From the NCBI RefSeq assembly GCF_001625195.1, contig NC_054389.1, forward strand, positions 10,784,520 to 10,848,519: a stretch of DNA of 64,000 bases, in the 5' to 3' direction. Position numbers and translations under genes: made by a program. Positions 1 through 12,539 of the stretch are shown in pieces. This DNA comes from Drechmeria coniospora. Its lineage: Eukaryota > Ascomycota > Sordariomycetes > Hypocreales > Ophiocordycipitaceae. The notes under the pieces were generated by a model. The model did not search any database. It was not told the DNA's origin and saw nothing but the letters and a program-made list of their open reading frames with translations. The stretch's first letter is position 1. Every line of letters begins with the position of its first letter.

Positions 1-457
1 CGGCAGCCCACCAATGGCCAGCCATTCCGTCCTGGTGTCGCGGGTCGTCGCCCCTCCCCCCCCCCCACCCTCTTCGCACCCCTCACCAGTTTCAGAGCGA
101 ACCGGCAGGTCTCAGATATCGGCCTCGAGTCGCCATCGATCCGTCCCAGGCCTCTGGGTGCCCCGTCGAGGAGGGCGCGAAGTCTGCCTGCCTGTGGAGC
201 AAGCAGCGAGGCCGTCATTTTTCTACAGCATGTACTTCGTAGCCTTGCCGTCATAATATCACAACTTTCCCTTTCCTCACTTCGCCTTCTTGTCAACGCC
301 TTCCGCTTCCTCGTCCGATCGAGATCGCCGTCCGCGACGTTGCCGCTCCGTTCCCGGTCCTCGCCTGCGCCGGAAGTGCTGTCTCACCGGAGAAGCCGCT
401 GGCCGTATCGGCCCTCACCAAACTCCTCCTCGACACCGCCAGCCGCGTCCCGCCGCC
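1..457. other. Gene-free left edge and 5' region of the MARVEL gene
   Basis: No coding pattern with intact splice logic or a recognisable domain is visible. A run of C at about 56-67 and pyrimidine-rich sequence from about 260 onward look like promoter and leader DNA of the gene starting at 458. A short open frame near 14-256 is proline/serine-rich and unconvincing. Confidence 0.4.
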
Positions 458-984
458 ATGGGTCGAACGACGACGGTCTCCCTACGCATCCTGCAGGGCC
501 TCCTGGCCGCCATCAACATGTCGCTGTCTGCCTTTGGTATGTTTCGGTGAAGAAATTCCGCTCATCTCACGCTGACGCTTTCCGCGCCTCCCCAGTCATC
601 AACTACTACCTGACGTCGACGTTGCAGGGCTCGCCCGGCTCCTTCAGCTTTGTCCTTGCCGCCTCGTGCATCTCGTTTGCGTCGCTGCTGTACCTCGAGC
701 TCGCGCCCAAGATGTTCCCGCGCGTCGCTCACCCGTACGCGATACTCCTCGTCGAGGCCACCAACACGCTGTTTTACTTCATCGCCTTCATCGTCCTCGC
801 CGTCTTCCTCGGCTCCCTGCAAATGTGCTTCGGGGCTGTCTGCAAGGCCGGCCGGGCCGACTCGGTCGCCGCCGCCGCCGCCTTCTGCGCCTGGATCGCC
901 TCGACCATCTTCACCGCCAAGGACATGTTTCTCGGCAAGCTGCCGAGGCCCGGGAGCAAGGCGAACTTGGTGAGCGACGTCTAA
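458..984 (+). CDS. MARVEL-domain four-helix membrane protein (Nce102-like)
   Basis: Two exons, 458-536 and 596-984, joined across a 59-nt intron with donor GTATGT and acceptor CCCAG. The join gives 155 residues. The first exon ends in a hydrophobic stretch (LLAAINMSLSAF) and the second contains three more hydrophobic segments (around FVLAASCISFASLLYL, LFYFIAFIVLAVFLGSL and AAAAAFCAWIASTIF), the spacing of a MARVEL protein. Small fungal MARVEL proteins include Nce102, which sits in plasma-membrane eisosome domains and in unconventional export. Assignment to that particular subgroup is inference, while the four-helix MARVEL topology is visible. The start at 458 is preceded by GCCGCC, a good context, and puts the first helix close to the N terminus as is usual in the family. 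Confidence 0.8.
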
Positions 985-1536
985 GCGAAGCGCGACTCGG
1001 CACTCCATGGACACGATGCCGCGACAACGACGACCAAAAATAGAGTAAAGAAAAGAGTGGGAATACTCGTCAGAAATGCGACGCAACCAGGTACGGCGCA
1101 GGACGGTGGTGGGGGAAATGATGGGCATGGCGGGCGGCATGGCTGCGTCAAGGGCACGAGCCGCAGTTTGGCTGCATTTCCTACAGGCGGTAGATTCCGA
1201 AGCGACCATAGATAGATACAGGTGCATGTAGATTCCACAAATTATAGATTAGTATTTGTCGCCCATCGGATGTGCATGGACCATCGGACGCGATGGCAGG
1301 TGATTCTGTGATGGCAGTTGATGGAGATTCACCGTCGACCTCGCCGAATTCCAACGACCATGACAATCGTTTGTTGTCCGCCGTCGCGTGGATCGCTTTG
1401 GCGGTTGGTCGACCTTTGTAAGTAAGCGCGAGTCGCTGTCCTGTTCTGACCACTCCAACGGGCCGCCAACCGATGCTGCAGCGCATGTGCCAATGACTAA
1501 CCCTCCAGAGGCAAGCACCGACCCCGCCACCTTGCA

Positions 1537-1555
1537 AGTACTTACAGTAAGTACT
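1537..1555. repeat. 19-bp inverted repeat, copy 1
   Basis: AGTACTTACAGTAAGTACT, two 9-bp arms around one central base. The identical 19-mer recurs at 2043-2061. Each arm contains GTAAGT, the consensus of a 5' splice donor, on one or the other strand. Confidence 0.8.
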
Positions 1556-1638
1556 GTACTTGTACTTCTATATAGCACTCGCGTACTTGCACTTCTATAC
1601 AGCACTCGCGTACTTGTACTTCTACTTACAGCACTTGC
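1556..1638. repeat. 27-bp tandem repeat, three copies
   Basis: Three adjacent units at 1556-1582, 1583-1609 and 1610-1638. Each has the form GTACTTGYACTTCTA followed by a short variable part and AGCACTCGC or AGCACTTGC. Units differ by a few substitutions and a 2-bp insertion in the third. Confidence 0.8.
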
Positions 1639-2042
1639 GGTACTCGTACGAAGTACTTAAGTAATTACAGTGTATTACGCAGTACTCCGTATTGATGCGT
1701 AATACTCCGTACTTGCACCTACGCCTATGCCGTAGACTACTATGTACTAATATTAATAGTGCATGTAATACCATCAAGGTAGCTGCAGTCTACCAGGCGA
1801 GACGAGGCCGAGAACCAGGACTTGGGTATCGCCGCGTAAGAATCGGCAATGCGCGCTGCAATACGGGTACAACGTGCATAGAATTGTACAGCATGGGCTC
1901 CGTTCAATCGCAAACATACATGTACCGCACATTAGCACCAAGTAAGTACATGCATGCAAGTACGGTATTACTAAGTAATGAGGCACCTGTATCCGTACCC
2001 CGTATCTGTACGTGTACATGTACTTACATGTAGAGTCGGCAC

Positions 2043-2061
2043 AGTACTTACAGTAAGTACT
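2043..2061. repeat. 19-bp inverted repeat, copy 2
   Basis: Identical to the inverted repeat at 1537-1555. Both lie in the same gene-free island. Confidence 0.8.
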
Positions 2062-2900
2062 CCATACTGCGAACAACTACAGTACATGCAAGCATTAAGG
2101 AGCATGGAGTGCAAGTGCTGTAACCGAGTTCAAGTATACAACTACACCGTACTTGCACTGCACGTACTTGCATGTACTATGTACTGTACGCACGCTAATA
2201 TGCATATTTACATACATATGTACTTACAAGTAATCATCCCACGCAGACGTGCATACTTGCTTGTACTCCGTTCCTGTGCAGTAATACTTGCTTGCTAATG
2301 CATACTGTACATGCAACAAGCATACCGTACGGCACCGGCACCGAGTGGGCTCCATGAGCTGGAGTGAGTGCTCTTTGCGTGCATCCTGTAGGTGTACGAG
2401 CTTACGTCGAGTTGAAACAAGTGCGTGCCCAGTGGGCAAGCGACGTCAATTCGACGACGATGACGCGACTGCGGATTGGTCCGATGGCGTGCTCGAGCTG
2501 GTGGCTGTTGAATTCACCACCTCCTCCACAGCCGCCCGCTGTCCGCCCCCTCAGCTCTCACCGCAATGGGCGCGCCTCGAACCCCAACGACCGAGTTGCG
2601 ATAGCCGGCCCAGGAAGCTAGCTTCGCCAACATACATGTGCTGCTGCTGCTGCCTTTGCCTTTGATGGCGCTATCGTCCTGTCGCCGGTTTCGGTCCCCG
2701 AGAGGAGAAGGGGAGGGGCAGTGGGATTCGGCGACGGCATGCTGCTTCAGCCCATATGAACCCTCTCCCCCTCCTTGAAACTATTGCCTCACCCTCTCTG
2801 CCGTCCAAGTCACACCCGCTCCGCTTCCCCTTCACTGCTACAGGTACACGCAACGTCGGGGCAAGCAGTCTTGGAAACATCAGTCTCCGTAGAAGCAGTC

Positions 2901-4510
<1,610 letters not shown>

Positions 4511-5053
4511 ACGGAGAGCTAGGGCTTTGAGCAACGCATTGCGCCCGGCCAAGGATGGTCGAGGCGCCGATGGTGCCTCAGCTTGCCTGTGGTACGCTAC
4601 GTATGTTGATCGCGTCGGGTGAATGTCCGTAGAAACAAAAACGAAAGCGAAAATGCACATGGTCGAAAGAACGGTTCTCTGTTGCCAAGATGTGACGTGA
4701 TGGACAAAAAGGATGGTGGGGAAGAAGTCACGGCGCACAGTGTTGGTTGCCCGCTGGAGCCCTTACCGTGCCTTGTGCTGGCGCTGCTGGCAGTACTGCT
4801 CAAGTACAGCATTAATAGCACGCCATGACCGCTAAAACTGCTACGTTCAGCGCCTACTCTCTGCACTTCGGTAGCGTCATGAACTGACTGGGGCCTCGGC
4901 CAGGAACCGACCGTCTGATTGGCCACGTCTAGCACTGCAGCGAACCTCACCACCAAGCCATGCCATCAGCCTCATGAACATGAATGTTGCCCCGTCCAAC
5001 AGCATCCATATCAACTCGACGTCCCATTCTGCCAACCTCCGCCGGAAGTAATC
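4511..5053. other. Intergenic, MET17 3' end to EMC7 promoter
   Basis: About 540 bp between two genes on the same strand. I see no coding sequence or repeat in it, apart from a short GTAC-rich patch around 4790-4810. Confidence 0.5.
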
Positions 5054-5953
5054 ATGCATCTCCCGCCCATCCTCGGCGCTCTCGCCACCCTCTTGCTCAC
5101 CGTCACAGCCCACACAACCACCGACACGACAACAGTCACGATCCTCCTCCCCGCAAACCCCAATCCCTTCACCCTCTCTTCCCGCACGCACGCTACCCTC
5201 TCCTCCCTCGGCGTGCACTACGATGCTTCCGTCTCGACCCTCAACGCCTTCGTCTTCCGCAACGTCTCGGCTGGCTCTTACCTTCTCGACGTTCACTGTC
5301 CCACCGAGGCCTACCGCCCCTTGCGAATCGACGTCACCGTCGCCGATGGCGTTCAGGCCTGGCAGACATTTAGAGGCAATGAGTGGTCCAACAAGGGTGA
5401 GGCCGTCCCCGCCAAAGAAGGCGGCGGCTTTGAGGTCTCCCCCATGGGGAGGAAGACTTATTTTATCGACCGGCCAGCTTGTGCGCAAATCCCCCCCTTT
5501 TCCTCCGGCTGAGGCCGTTTGGCCAGCAACCCACTGACGAGCAGGCAGTCTCCATTTTCAGCATCCTCAAGAACCCCATGATCCTGATGGGTCTCGTAAG
5601 CATGGTCATATTCATCGGCATGCCGTACCTCATGGACTCTAGTACGTTTCGACTCGTTATTCCCACCCCCAACCCGGCATGCCCGGCGCCTTTCGCTTCT
5701 CTGAATCACCTTCGCTAACTTCTCCGCCGCAGTGGACCCCGAGATGAAGGCCGAGTTCGAAGCTCAGCAGCGCAAGGGCCCCATGGCTGCTCTCATGGGC
5801 GGCGCCGCGAGCAGTGGTGGAGCGCCGGGCCAGAATCCCCTGGGCGACTTCGACATGGCCGCGTACTTGTCAGGCTCCAGCAAAAAGGACTCGGCGAGCC
5901 GCAAGGCAAGCGGTGGTTCGGGTGCGTCGAAGAATCAGGCCGGCAGGATATGA
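5054..5953 (+). CDS. EMC7: ER membrane protein complex subunit 7
   Basis: Three exons: 5054-5480, 5549-5641 and 5733-5953, giving 246 residues. The start at 5054 gives a typical signal peptide (HLPPILGALATLLLTVTAH). A lumenal beta-sandwich domain follows (about residues 22-135), with FVFRNVSAGSYLLDVHC as its clearest block. Then come one membrane helix containing LKNPMILMGLVSMVIF (about 146-166), the conserved MDPEMKAEFEAQQ, and a cytosolic Gly/Ser/Ala tail. EMC7 is a peripheral-lumenal subunit of the EMC insertase for tail-anchored and multipass proteins. The first acceptor (5548) was chosen because only it restores the frame into SIFSILKNPM. The upstream frame extends earlier, but that would bury the signal peptide. 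Confidence 0.93.
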
Positions 5954-6286
5954 AGCCACAGAGATGGCCTGGGTCGGGAGCCAACTACATGTATATGGTT
6001 AGGTCGGCCGACAAAGGCTCTTTACAAACCGAAGCGGGCACGAGAACGGCATATATCGCCCGCCGCCTTGTGCTCTGTGGGTTGAATCGTGGTGCTGGGC
6101 TCAAAAATGTGCAGAATGCTTCTCAAAATATCATATGCTCTGAAGGTACAATCTATCCCTGGGCTCTATGTACAGCGAACGAATATCTCCCCATCCCGGA
6201 ATATCGCAATAATGCGTGGGCATCGCGTCGCATCGTCCATTCATTACATCGGAGGAATATGGAGCTCCCAAAACGCAACGGTCATC
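5954..6286. other. Convergent 3' intergenic, EMC7 to WW gene
   Basis: About 330 bp between two convergent genes. Nothing coding or repetitive is seen. It presumably holds both 3' UTRs. Confidence 0.5.
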
Positions 6287-7373
6287 TTAGAAGTCGCCGC
6301 CGCCGTCAAAGTCGCCACCGCCGTCAAAATCACCACCGTCATAGTCTCCTCCATCAGCGCCATCCTCTGCAATGTCGTGTTAGCAATCCGCATGAGCAAA
6401 GGCAAACAAAGGCAAAATCAGCATGGTGGGGGGTCGTCACGTACGGTATCCATCCTCGTATGCCTCCTGCTGCTCGTGGTCGTGGTGGTCATCAATGGCG
6501 TTCGCGATGAGGGCGCCCCCCAAGACACCGGCTCCCAAACCAAGCGCGCCACCAGCGAGACCCATGCCCATGGCTCCTCCCATGCCGCCGTTCTTCTTAG
6601 GCGGCCTCTGGCCGTACCCGGCGTATCCGGCTTGTCCATATCCACCTCCGTATCCGTACTGCTGCTGGGGGTAACCCCCATACTGCTGCGGCGGAGGCGA
6701 CTGGTAATAGCCTTGCTGCGAGTTGCTCCCGTAGTTTTGGCCGGAAGCGGAATTCTTGCCCTTGCCAAACAGCTTCCCTATGAGCCCGCTCTTGCCCCGC
6801 TGTGCGTCGTCCCGCGAGGGCTGCTGCTGCTGCTGCGAGTACCCTTCGTACGGATTGTTGCTCGACTGTTGAAGGTACGAAGCGGCCGCACCGCCGCCGC
6901 CGTAGCCGGCGTTGCTCTGGTTGCCCTGGCGCGCCAAGGCATCCTCTTCGGCCTGCAGCTTAGCGGCGAGCTTTGCATCCTCGTCGAGCGTCGACGATGC
7001 CCCTGCGGCAAGGTTGGTGCCGCTTCCCTGTCGGTCTTCGTACGGGTTCTTCTTGCTGTCGGTAGGCTGCGGCGTGTGGCCAGGCTCGTACCCTGGGGGT
7101 GGTCCGTCGGGTCCATCTTCGCCCGGGGGGGACACCGGCGCCGTCGGCTTCTCCCATTGCGACTTCTTCGTGTACAGGTTAACGTAAAACCTGCACAATT
7201 CTGCGTCAGCCACTGCCTGCAAATTCGCGTGAGGGCAGACCGTATCGGAGCAATTGCGTGCTCGGCCTGACATACCATTCTTTGTATTGCTCATTCCATC
7301 GTGCGACCCAGCCGGAGGGCACTTCGGGGGCCTTGGGCGGGGGAGGGCCTGGGGGCGGAGCAAAGTCCTGCAT
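6287..7373 (-). CDS. WW-domain protein with glycine-rich C-terminal half (Wwm1-like)
   Basis: Three exons on the minus strand: 7373-7276, 7190-6445 and 6366-6287, 307 residues. A proline-rich start (FAPPPGPPPPKAPEVPSGW) leads into a WW domain split by the first intron: GWVARWNEQYKEW, then FYVNLYTKKSQWEKP, with both signature tryptophans present. A long Gln/Gly/Tyr-rich region follows, with NPYEGY, QQYGGYPQ and YGGGYGQAGY, then a Gly/Ala hydrophobic stretch (GMGLAGGALGLGAGVLGG). The last exon encodes alternating DGG/DF units ending in GGDF. It was recovered because the simple open frame stops just inside a GTACGT donor, whereas splicing to 6366 gives the typical acidic Gly-Asp-Phe tail. WW domains bind proline motifs. 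The specific role here is unknown, and yeast Wwm1 is the nearest named relative. Confidence 0.88.
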
Positions 7374-8279
7374 GGCGAGCGGGATTATCGTTGTCGACTC
7401 TCTCTGTGATGGCCGGTATAGGAACTCCGACTGTTGGAAGGGCCGACCGCGTGTATGCGGTATCAGATGCTGAGGACGGAAGGGTAGGTAGCGATATGGA
7501 AGCCTTTGGGCTGTTGAACGCGGGGCAAGAGTGACGGTCTCTCGAGATTGAGTCGCTTCTCGCAAATAGGTATAGAAGGGTGGTGGGTGGTAGTAGTGAT
7601 GGGTGGTTGTAGTGATGGGTGGTTGCAGTGATGGGCGGTTGCAGTGATGGATGGGTGGTGGTAGTGGTAGGTGGTAGTAGGGGTAGGTGGTAGTAGGGGT
7701 ATGAAGGTATGAGGACGGAGAACTGGCAACCAGACGTGGTGGGAGCGTTAGGATTATATTTGGTGACGGATGAAGTTGTTGAAAGCCCTCGCGACTCATG
7801 AACTCTCAATCACCATCTCCGAGGGAAGGCGCGGAAGTCGACGGCGCCTGCCAGGTGGGGTTGGTTCCAGCATGCTGCTCCGCCCTCCTCATTGGCTCGC
7901 CGGAGAGACGTCAGCCGGCACAGCACAGCCACACACGACCCACCACCGAGGCGACGACGCAACAGGCTCCACCATTCGGCACCCCAAAATTCCGGGGTCC
8001 ACGGAGAAAGTCGTCATCCGGTGCACCAGCCACACAACCTCGGCTCGCTGGGTGAGGCTGAGGTGAACGTCTCCGAGGAACGGAAGAGGCGAACAAGGCT
8101 CGATTTGGGTCACGAACGCGACAGTGCCAGGTCTCCGCTGCATGGAACGCATGTGCCAGATTTCATGTGCGTAATTACTATTCCAAATCGCTGTATCCCG
8201 CATGGCGTCATACTTCACTGCAAACTATCCTGGCTCTTCGACAGGCGCGCGCATGTGCAAAATCAAGGCGCGAAGCAAC
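7374..8279. other. Intergenic with minisatellite, upstream of WW gene
   Basis: Promoter of the WW gene and 3' end of the CTL gene, both on the minus strand. The only structure seen is a GT/GA-rich minisatellite (7593-7700). The rest is unstructured GC-rich DNA. Confidence 0.5.
7593..7700. repeat. 16-bp minisatellite, GT/GA-rich
   Basis: Units of GTAGTGATGGGTGGTT at 7593-7608 and 7609-7624, then GCAGTGATGGGCGGTT at 7625-7640 and a partial unit. They run into a related GTGGTAGTAGGGGTAG motif repeated to about 7700. The array lies 220-330 bp upstream of the WW gene start. Confidence 0.8.
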
Positions 8280-10633
8280 TCAAGCAAAGCCGTCCTCCCC
8301 AATCCTGCGCTCTCCGAAGAGGTAGGCCGCCTCGAGGCAGAACCTGCCGTGGCCCCTCTGCATACGCTGCTCGCTTCCGTAGCACACGAGGACGGCGTCG
8401 ACGATGCCGCTGAGAATTCCCTCCATGGCGCCCATGACGGAGTAGCCGATGAAGCTGGCCATGATGCCGACGACGTAGGCGTACGCGGAGCCTCGGACGC
8501 CCATGCCGTCGGGGAGCTGAATGCGCAGCTGCTTCGCCGTGATGACCCATCCGGCGAAGCCAAGCCCCGTGGCCATGATGAGCCTGGTGGCGACGAGGAG
8601 CAGCTTCGCCAGGCGGTAGGGAAGCAGGCCGTTCAGCCGGCCGCGGCTTTGCAGGGACCGCGGCGTGAGCGTCGTCGTCGGGATGGTCGGCGACACGACG
8701 TCCATCTTCTCGAGCCCCCTCGCCGAGGTCGCGAGGTTCTGGGAGTGGATGGCGGCGTACGATATGGTCAGGGGGTTCGTCAGCGCGACAATGGACGTCG
8801 GTATCCAGAAGGCCGCCAGGTTCGTCACGGCCGACCCAACCCTCCGGGGCATGAAGAGCAGCGGCGCGCGGACGAGGAGCGACGTCAGGGTCGACTGGCA
8901 AACGCTGCCAAAGATGGTCGAGGTCGCGTGCGTGAGGGCGGCGAGCACAATCTCCCTCGAGGGCGTGGCGGGGGCGGCGTTGCGATGGAAGTACCACTGC
9001 GAGACGGTCGCGGCCGTCGTCGCCCGGTGGACGGCGTTGATGACGGAAAGGGTCCAGAGGTACATGAAGACGAAGGCGGCGCCGAGCCACCAGCTCGACA
9101 GGCGGATGACGAAGCGGACGAGCGACTTGGAGAAGTAGCCGCCCATGAAGACGCGGGTGAACATGACCAGCCAGGCCCAGGTCCAAGCGACGATGAGGGC
9201 GAGGGTGCCGAAGCCGACGAGGAGCAGGCCCGGGTTCTGGGCGAGGATCTTGGAGGAGAACTGCAGGATCTCGATGGCCTGCTGGATGGCCTTGCGTCCC
9301 TTGACGACGAGCCAGAGCCAGAGGACGCAGGCGGCGGCGGGGAAGAGGGAGACGCATCGCATGACGCCGTCCTGCAGGCTCGAGCCATGCGTCCGGCCCT
9401 TGAAGGAGGAGACGAAGGAGTAGAGGGAGAAGGAGAGCATGACGACGGGGACGGCGACGAGGATGACGCTGACCAGCGGCCGGACGAAGGAACGCAAGGC
9501 GGCGAGCCAGACGAAGGAGACCAGGACGGCGACGACGGTGTCGACGACGAGCATGTCGAACGACTTCTGCAGCGTCGTGTAGATGGTGTCGCCGACGGGG
9601 CTCTTCCGCGGCCACGTGTGCAGCCAGACGAGGACAAAGGTCGACATCATGCCGGCGAAGCTGATGAGGAAGATCCAGGCGAAGAAGGGATCGTGCCGGA
9701 AGAGCTCGCCGTCGGTCGGCGGCAGGTTCCCGGCTTGGGCCGGCTCAAACTCTGCCGGGTCCTGCCTCCTGACGCTGCTCACGTCCGATTCGCTGCCGGA
9801 CGATCTCCGGGCCATGAAGGGCATCCGTTCGGAACGCGGCGCGAACTGCTGAAACGGCGGGGGGCTCGCGTCCGTGGGCGCCTCGCCGCCGAGCAAGGAC
9901 TCGGGGGGGTCCTCGTCGCCGTCTTCCTGGGAGCTCAAGCCGACGTCGACGAGCTTGCCGTTGCCGCCATCGCCGACAGGCGGCGGCGGCACCCCCTCGT
10001 CCTCCTCCGGCAAGGCGTCGCGCACGACGCGAGGTCGGCGCGGGCTCCTGGCGCCGTGCCAGCTGCTGTTGATGCCCCGGTCCATGCCGGGTTGCCTGTA
10101 CGGGCGGTGCCGGTGCTCGTGCTCGACGTCGTCGCCGGTGCCGTCGTCGAACGAGGTCCGACTGTCGACCGACTCGGCGCTCTCGGCGAGCTTGCTCGCG
10201 GCGGCGACACGTCGTGACCGCTGCAGGGCGAAGAGGTCGGCGGCTTCCCGCTCGCGCTCCTCGTCGTCCTCCCGGAACTCGTCGAGCGTGTTGTGAAAGA
10301 GGGGGGCGTCGTCCGACGGCGGGGACGCGAAGGCGAGGTTGCTGAATCGAGAGCCGCTGCCGTTCTGTCGATAAGGGCTCGGCCCGTAGGCGCGCGACAG
10401 AAACGACCTATTCGGCGCCGGCCCTCTGAAGCCGGCATCTCGCGGGCTTCGGCCGGGGCGGGATGACGGTCCGTCGCCCGCCCGAGCGCCGCTCTCGTTG
10501 TCGTTTTGGCCGGCAAAGGTGGACAGCCTCGACTGCGACTGTGCCAGGAACCGCGAGGCGTCTGCGGCATTGTTAGGGGAGGGAACGGCGGCGGCGGGGA
10601 AGCAGGCTCGTCAGACGCACATTCCGAAAACAT
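8280..10633 (-). CDS. PNS1: Choline-transporter-like (CTL/SLC44) membrane protein, Pns1 family
   Basis: Two exons on the minus strand: a 13-nt first exon (10633-10621) and 10561-8280, 764 residues. The short first exon was inferred because the long frame closes upstream. The donor GTGCGT and acceptor CCGCAG, preceded by CTAAC, restore MFSEYASRFLAQSQSRLS. About 295 hydrophilic, low-complexity residues follow, then roughly ten membrane helices starting at FAWIFLISFAGMMSTFVLVW. The C-terminal half carries family blocks such as NPGLLLVGFGTLALIVAWTW, SWWLGAAFVFMYLW and QWYFHR. CTL proteins are multipass proteins linked to choline or related solute transport. Yeast Pns1 is at the plasma membrane with no clear transport defect, so the substrate is left open. 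The family call is firm. Confidence 0.92.
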
Positions 10634-12539
10634 GGTGCCCCCCCGTGCCTTCACCAACCGCACCTCACGTCGAGCGTGGCGCGGCTACGCCGAGGCAGAA
10701 CGGATGGCGGGCGACGACGGGATGAGAAAGGGCCGGTTGTGATGGAGCGCCGGGCAGGCAGCGTTTGCCGATGACGAATGCACGCTGCCGTCGATGATGG
10801 TCGCCCGCTCGTCGTTCCCCGCAAGCTTGCCGGAAGGTGGGGATATCCGGGGAGGGGGGGGGATGGGGATGTTGGAAGGGAATGCTGGAGGGGATGTTGG
10901 AGGGGATGCTGATGGGGATGTTGTACGCTGGATGTCGGATGCCGGGTGGCGATGGTAAGATTGAGTGTCACGAACAGGCCGACAGGATCATCGGTTGCGT
11001 GAACGAGATGATGTTGTGCGGGAAGAGGCGGTGGGAGGACCTGGTGCAGGCAGTGCAGTGCAGACGGCACCTTGGCACTAAGCGATAGGCACCGACTTCG
11101 GTCGTCGGTGCTGGTGGTAGTAGGTACTAGGTAGGGCAGTAGGTACTAGGTACTTAGGTACGACTAGGCCCAGGTCATGCGACATGAGCTGCCTTGAGCA
11201 AGTGACCGCTCCATCATCAGGCAGAACGAGGCCCAATGATGGCCGCCGAGGCTGGCTGCACGCGAACAGGTCCCACCTGAATACGGCGCGCGAGGGACCC
11301 CGTTCAGGGCTCCTACGACGGTCAAGCGGGCGCCCGGGCGCTGAACGGACAGGCCTGCAGCCTGTGCTGCGGCACCTTGCTACCAGGGATGCCGCACCGG
11401 TGCGCTGTGCTGTGCGGGGTTCTCTCCCACCGCGGACGGATGCGGATCGAGCCAACCACTGGGCAGAATCCGCTAGTGACCTCAAGGCCTTGATGACAAC
11501 GAGCGTGAGGCCGCCACACTTTCCAGGCACATGTGCTCGGTATTACAGCACGATGCTCTCAGGAATGTACATGGACTAGAAAATTCCACTACTTGTGCGG
11601 AGTATGGAGTACTTGCTTGTGCGCTTACAGTACATGCACGTTCAAGTTACCGTACCTACACTTCAAGTTACCGTTAGTACCTTGGTACACATACACTCAC
11701 AATTACATATACTTGCGTGCAGGAAGTAATCCTCCATACCTAGCATCTACAATATCCGCTCCTTGCTCAGCCGTGGGCACCCAAATCATTGTCGGGTCAC
11801 GTACAGTAGGTAGCATTATAGCAGTAGGTAGGCCGTATCTGGAACGAGCAAGCCCCAGCCGTCAATGCCAGGTTGAACAGGACAAGATGCTGGACAGACT
11901 ACGTGGTACAGTACCTCTAGTACGGAGTAGTAGTTGTACTAGAGTCTAACTAGCACTGTACAGTAGGTGCTGAAAGCAAGTACAGTGCTGGAGGTACCTT
12001 CTAGGTAGTGCTCCGCAGCCAGTCTTGGGTCAATCCTCCCTGAAGTTGGAACCGGAACGGAACCCACAGCGGACGGTCCTCCAACAGCATGAGAGGCCCG
12101 CATTGTCATCGCCCATCATAGCCAGTTCGTCGCCCGTGACTTGTATCGACTCTACCTGTAGTAATACGAACGCCTGTATCCGTACATGCATGCAATTCCA
12201 GGAACAAGCCCATCCTCTGTCTGCCAGCCGACCTCATCCAGCCATCCCATTCGCATTGCTTTGCTTGAGCCCCCCCTACCCTTCTTTCAACTCCCATCGC
12301 TCCCCCCCCGTACCCACCTGTAGGCGGATTTTGGCTAGCATCACTTTGTGTTTTGTCCTCTGCCGGTTGGACACCACGCCTCATCCACCGCCGCCCGACG
12401 ACGACAGGCGCCAATATTTCCTACGCGAGCCCTCGCAGAACCTCTCCCGGCCCTCCTCCGACCGTCTCGTCCACGACGCCCTCGGCGATTTCGTCGCAGG
12501 CAGCCCGCTTGGACACATCTCGCCGCCTTGCCAGGCCCG
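10634..12539. promoter_or_regulatory. Divergent promoter region between CTL and Rab genes
   Basis: About 1.9 kb separate two divergently transcribed genes. It includes a G/T-rich repeat tract (about 10845-10925), a small AGTAGGTACTAGGTACT repeat cluster (about 11110-11160), and a moderate GTAC-word patch (about 11590-12000). Pyrimidine-rich DNA from about 12210 onward looks like the Rab leader. No gene is supported. Confidence 0.5.
10845..10925. repeat. G/T-rich degenerate repeat tract
   Basis: Repeated GGGGATGTTGGA / GGGGATGCTGGA words following a run of G. It lies 210-290 bp upstream of the CTL start codon. Confidence 0.6.

Larger units (their letters stand above)
985..2900. other. Gene-free interval with GTAC-word island
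   Basis: Nothing coding is supported. From about 1530 to 2330 the sequence is dominated by short words such as GTACTT, AAGTAC, CATGTAC and CTCCGTAC, including a 27-bp tandem repeat (1556-1638) and two copies of one 19-bp inverted repeat (1537-1555, 2043-2061). From about 2440 the composition returns to normal GC-rich DNA, the probable promoter and leader of the downstream sulfhydrylase gene. Confidence 0.6.

Noticed and set aside
8202..10217. Long plus-strand open frame of 671 codons
   Set aside because: It is antisense to the CTL transporter gene, rich in Asp, Gly, Arg and Glu, and has no domain. GC-rich codon bias of the real gene keeps the opposite strand open.
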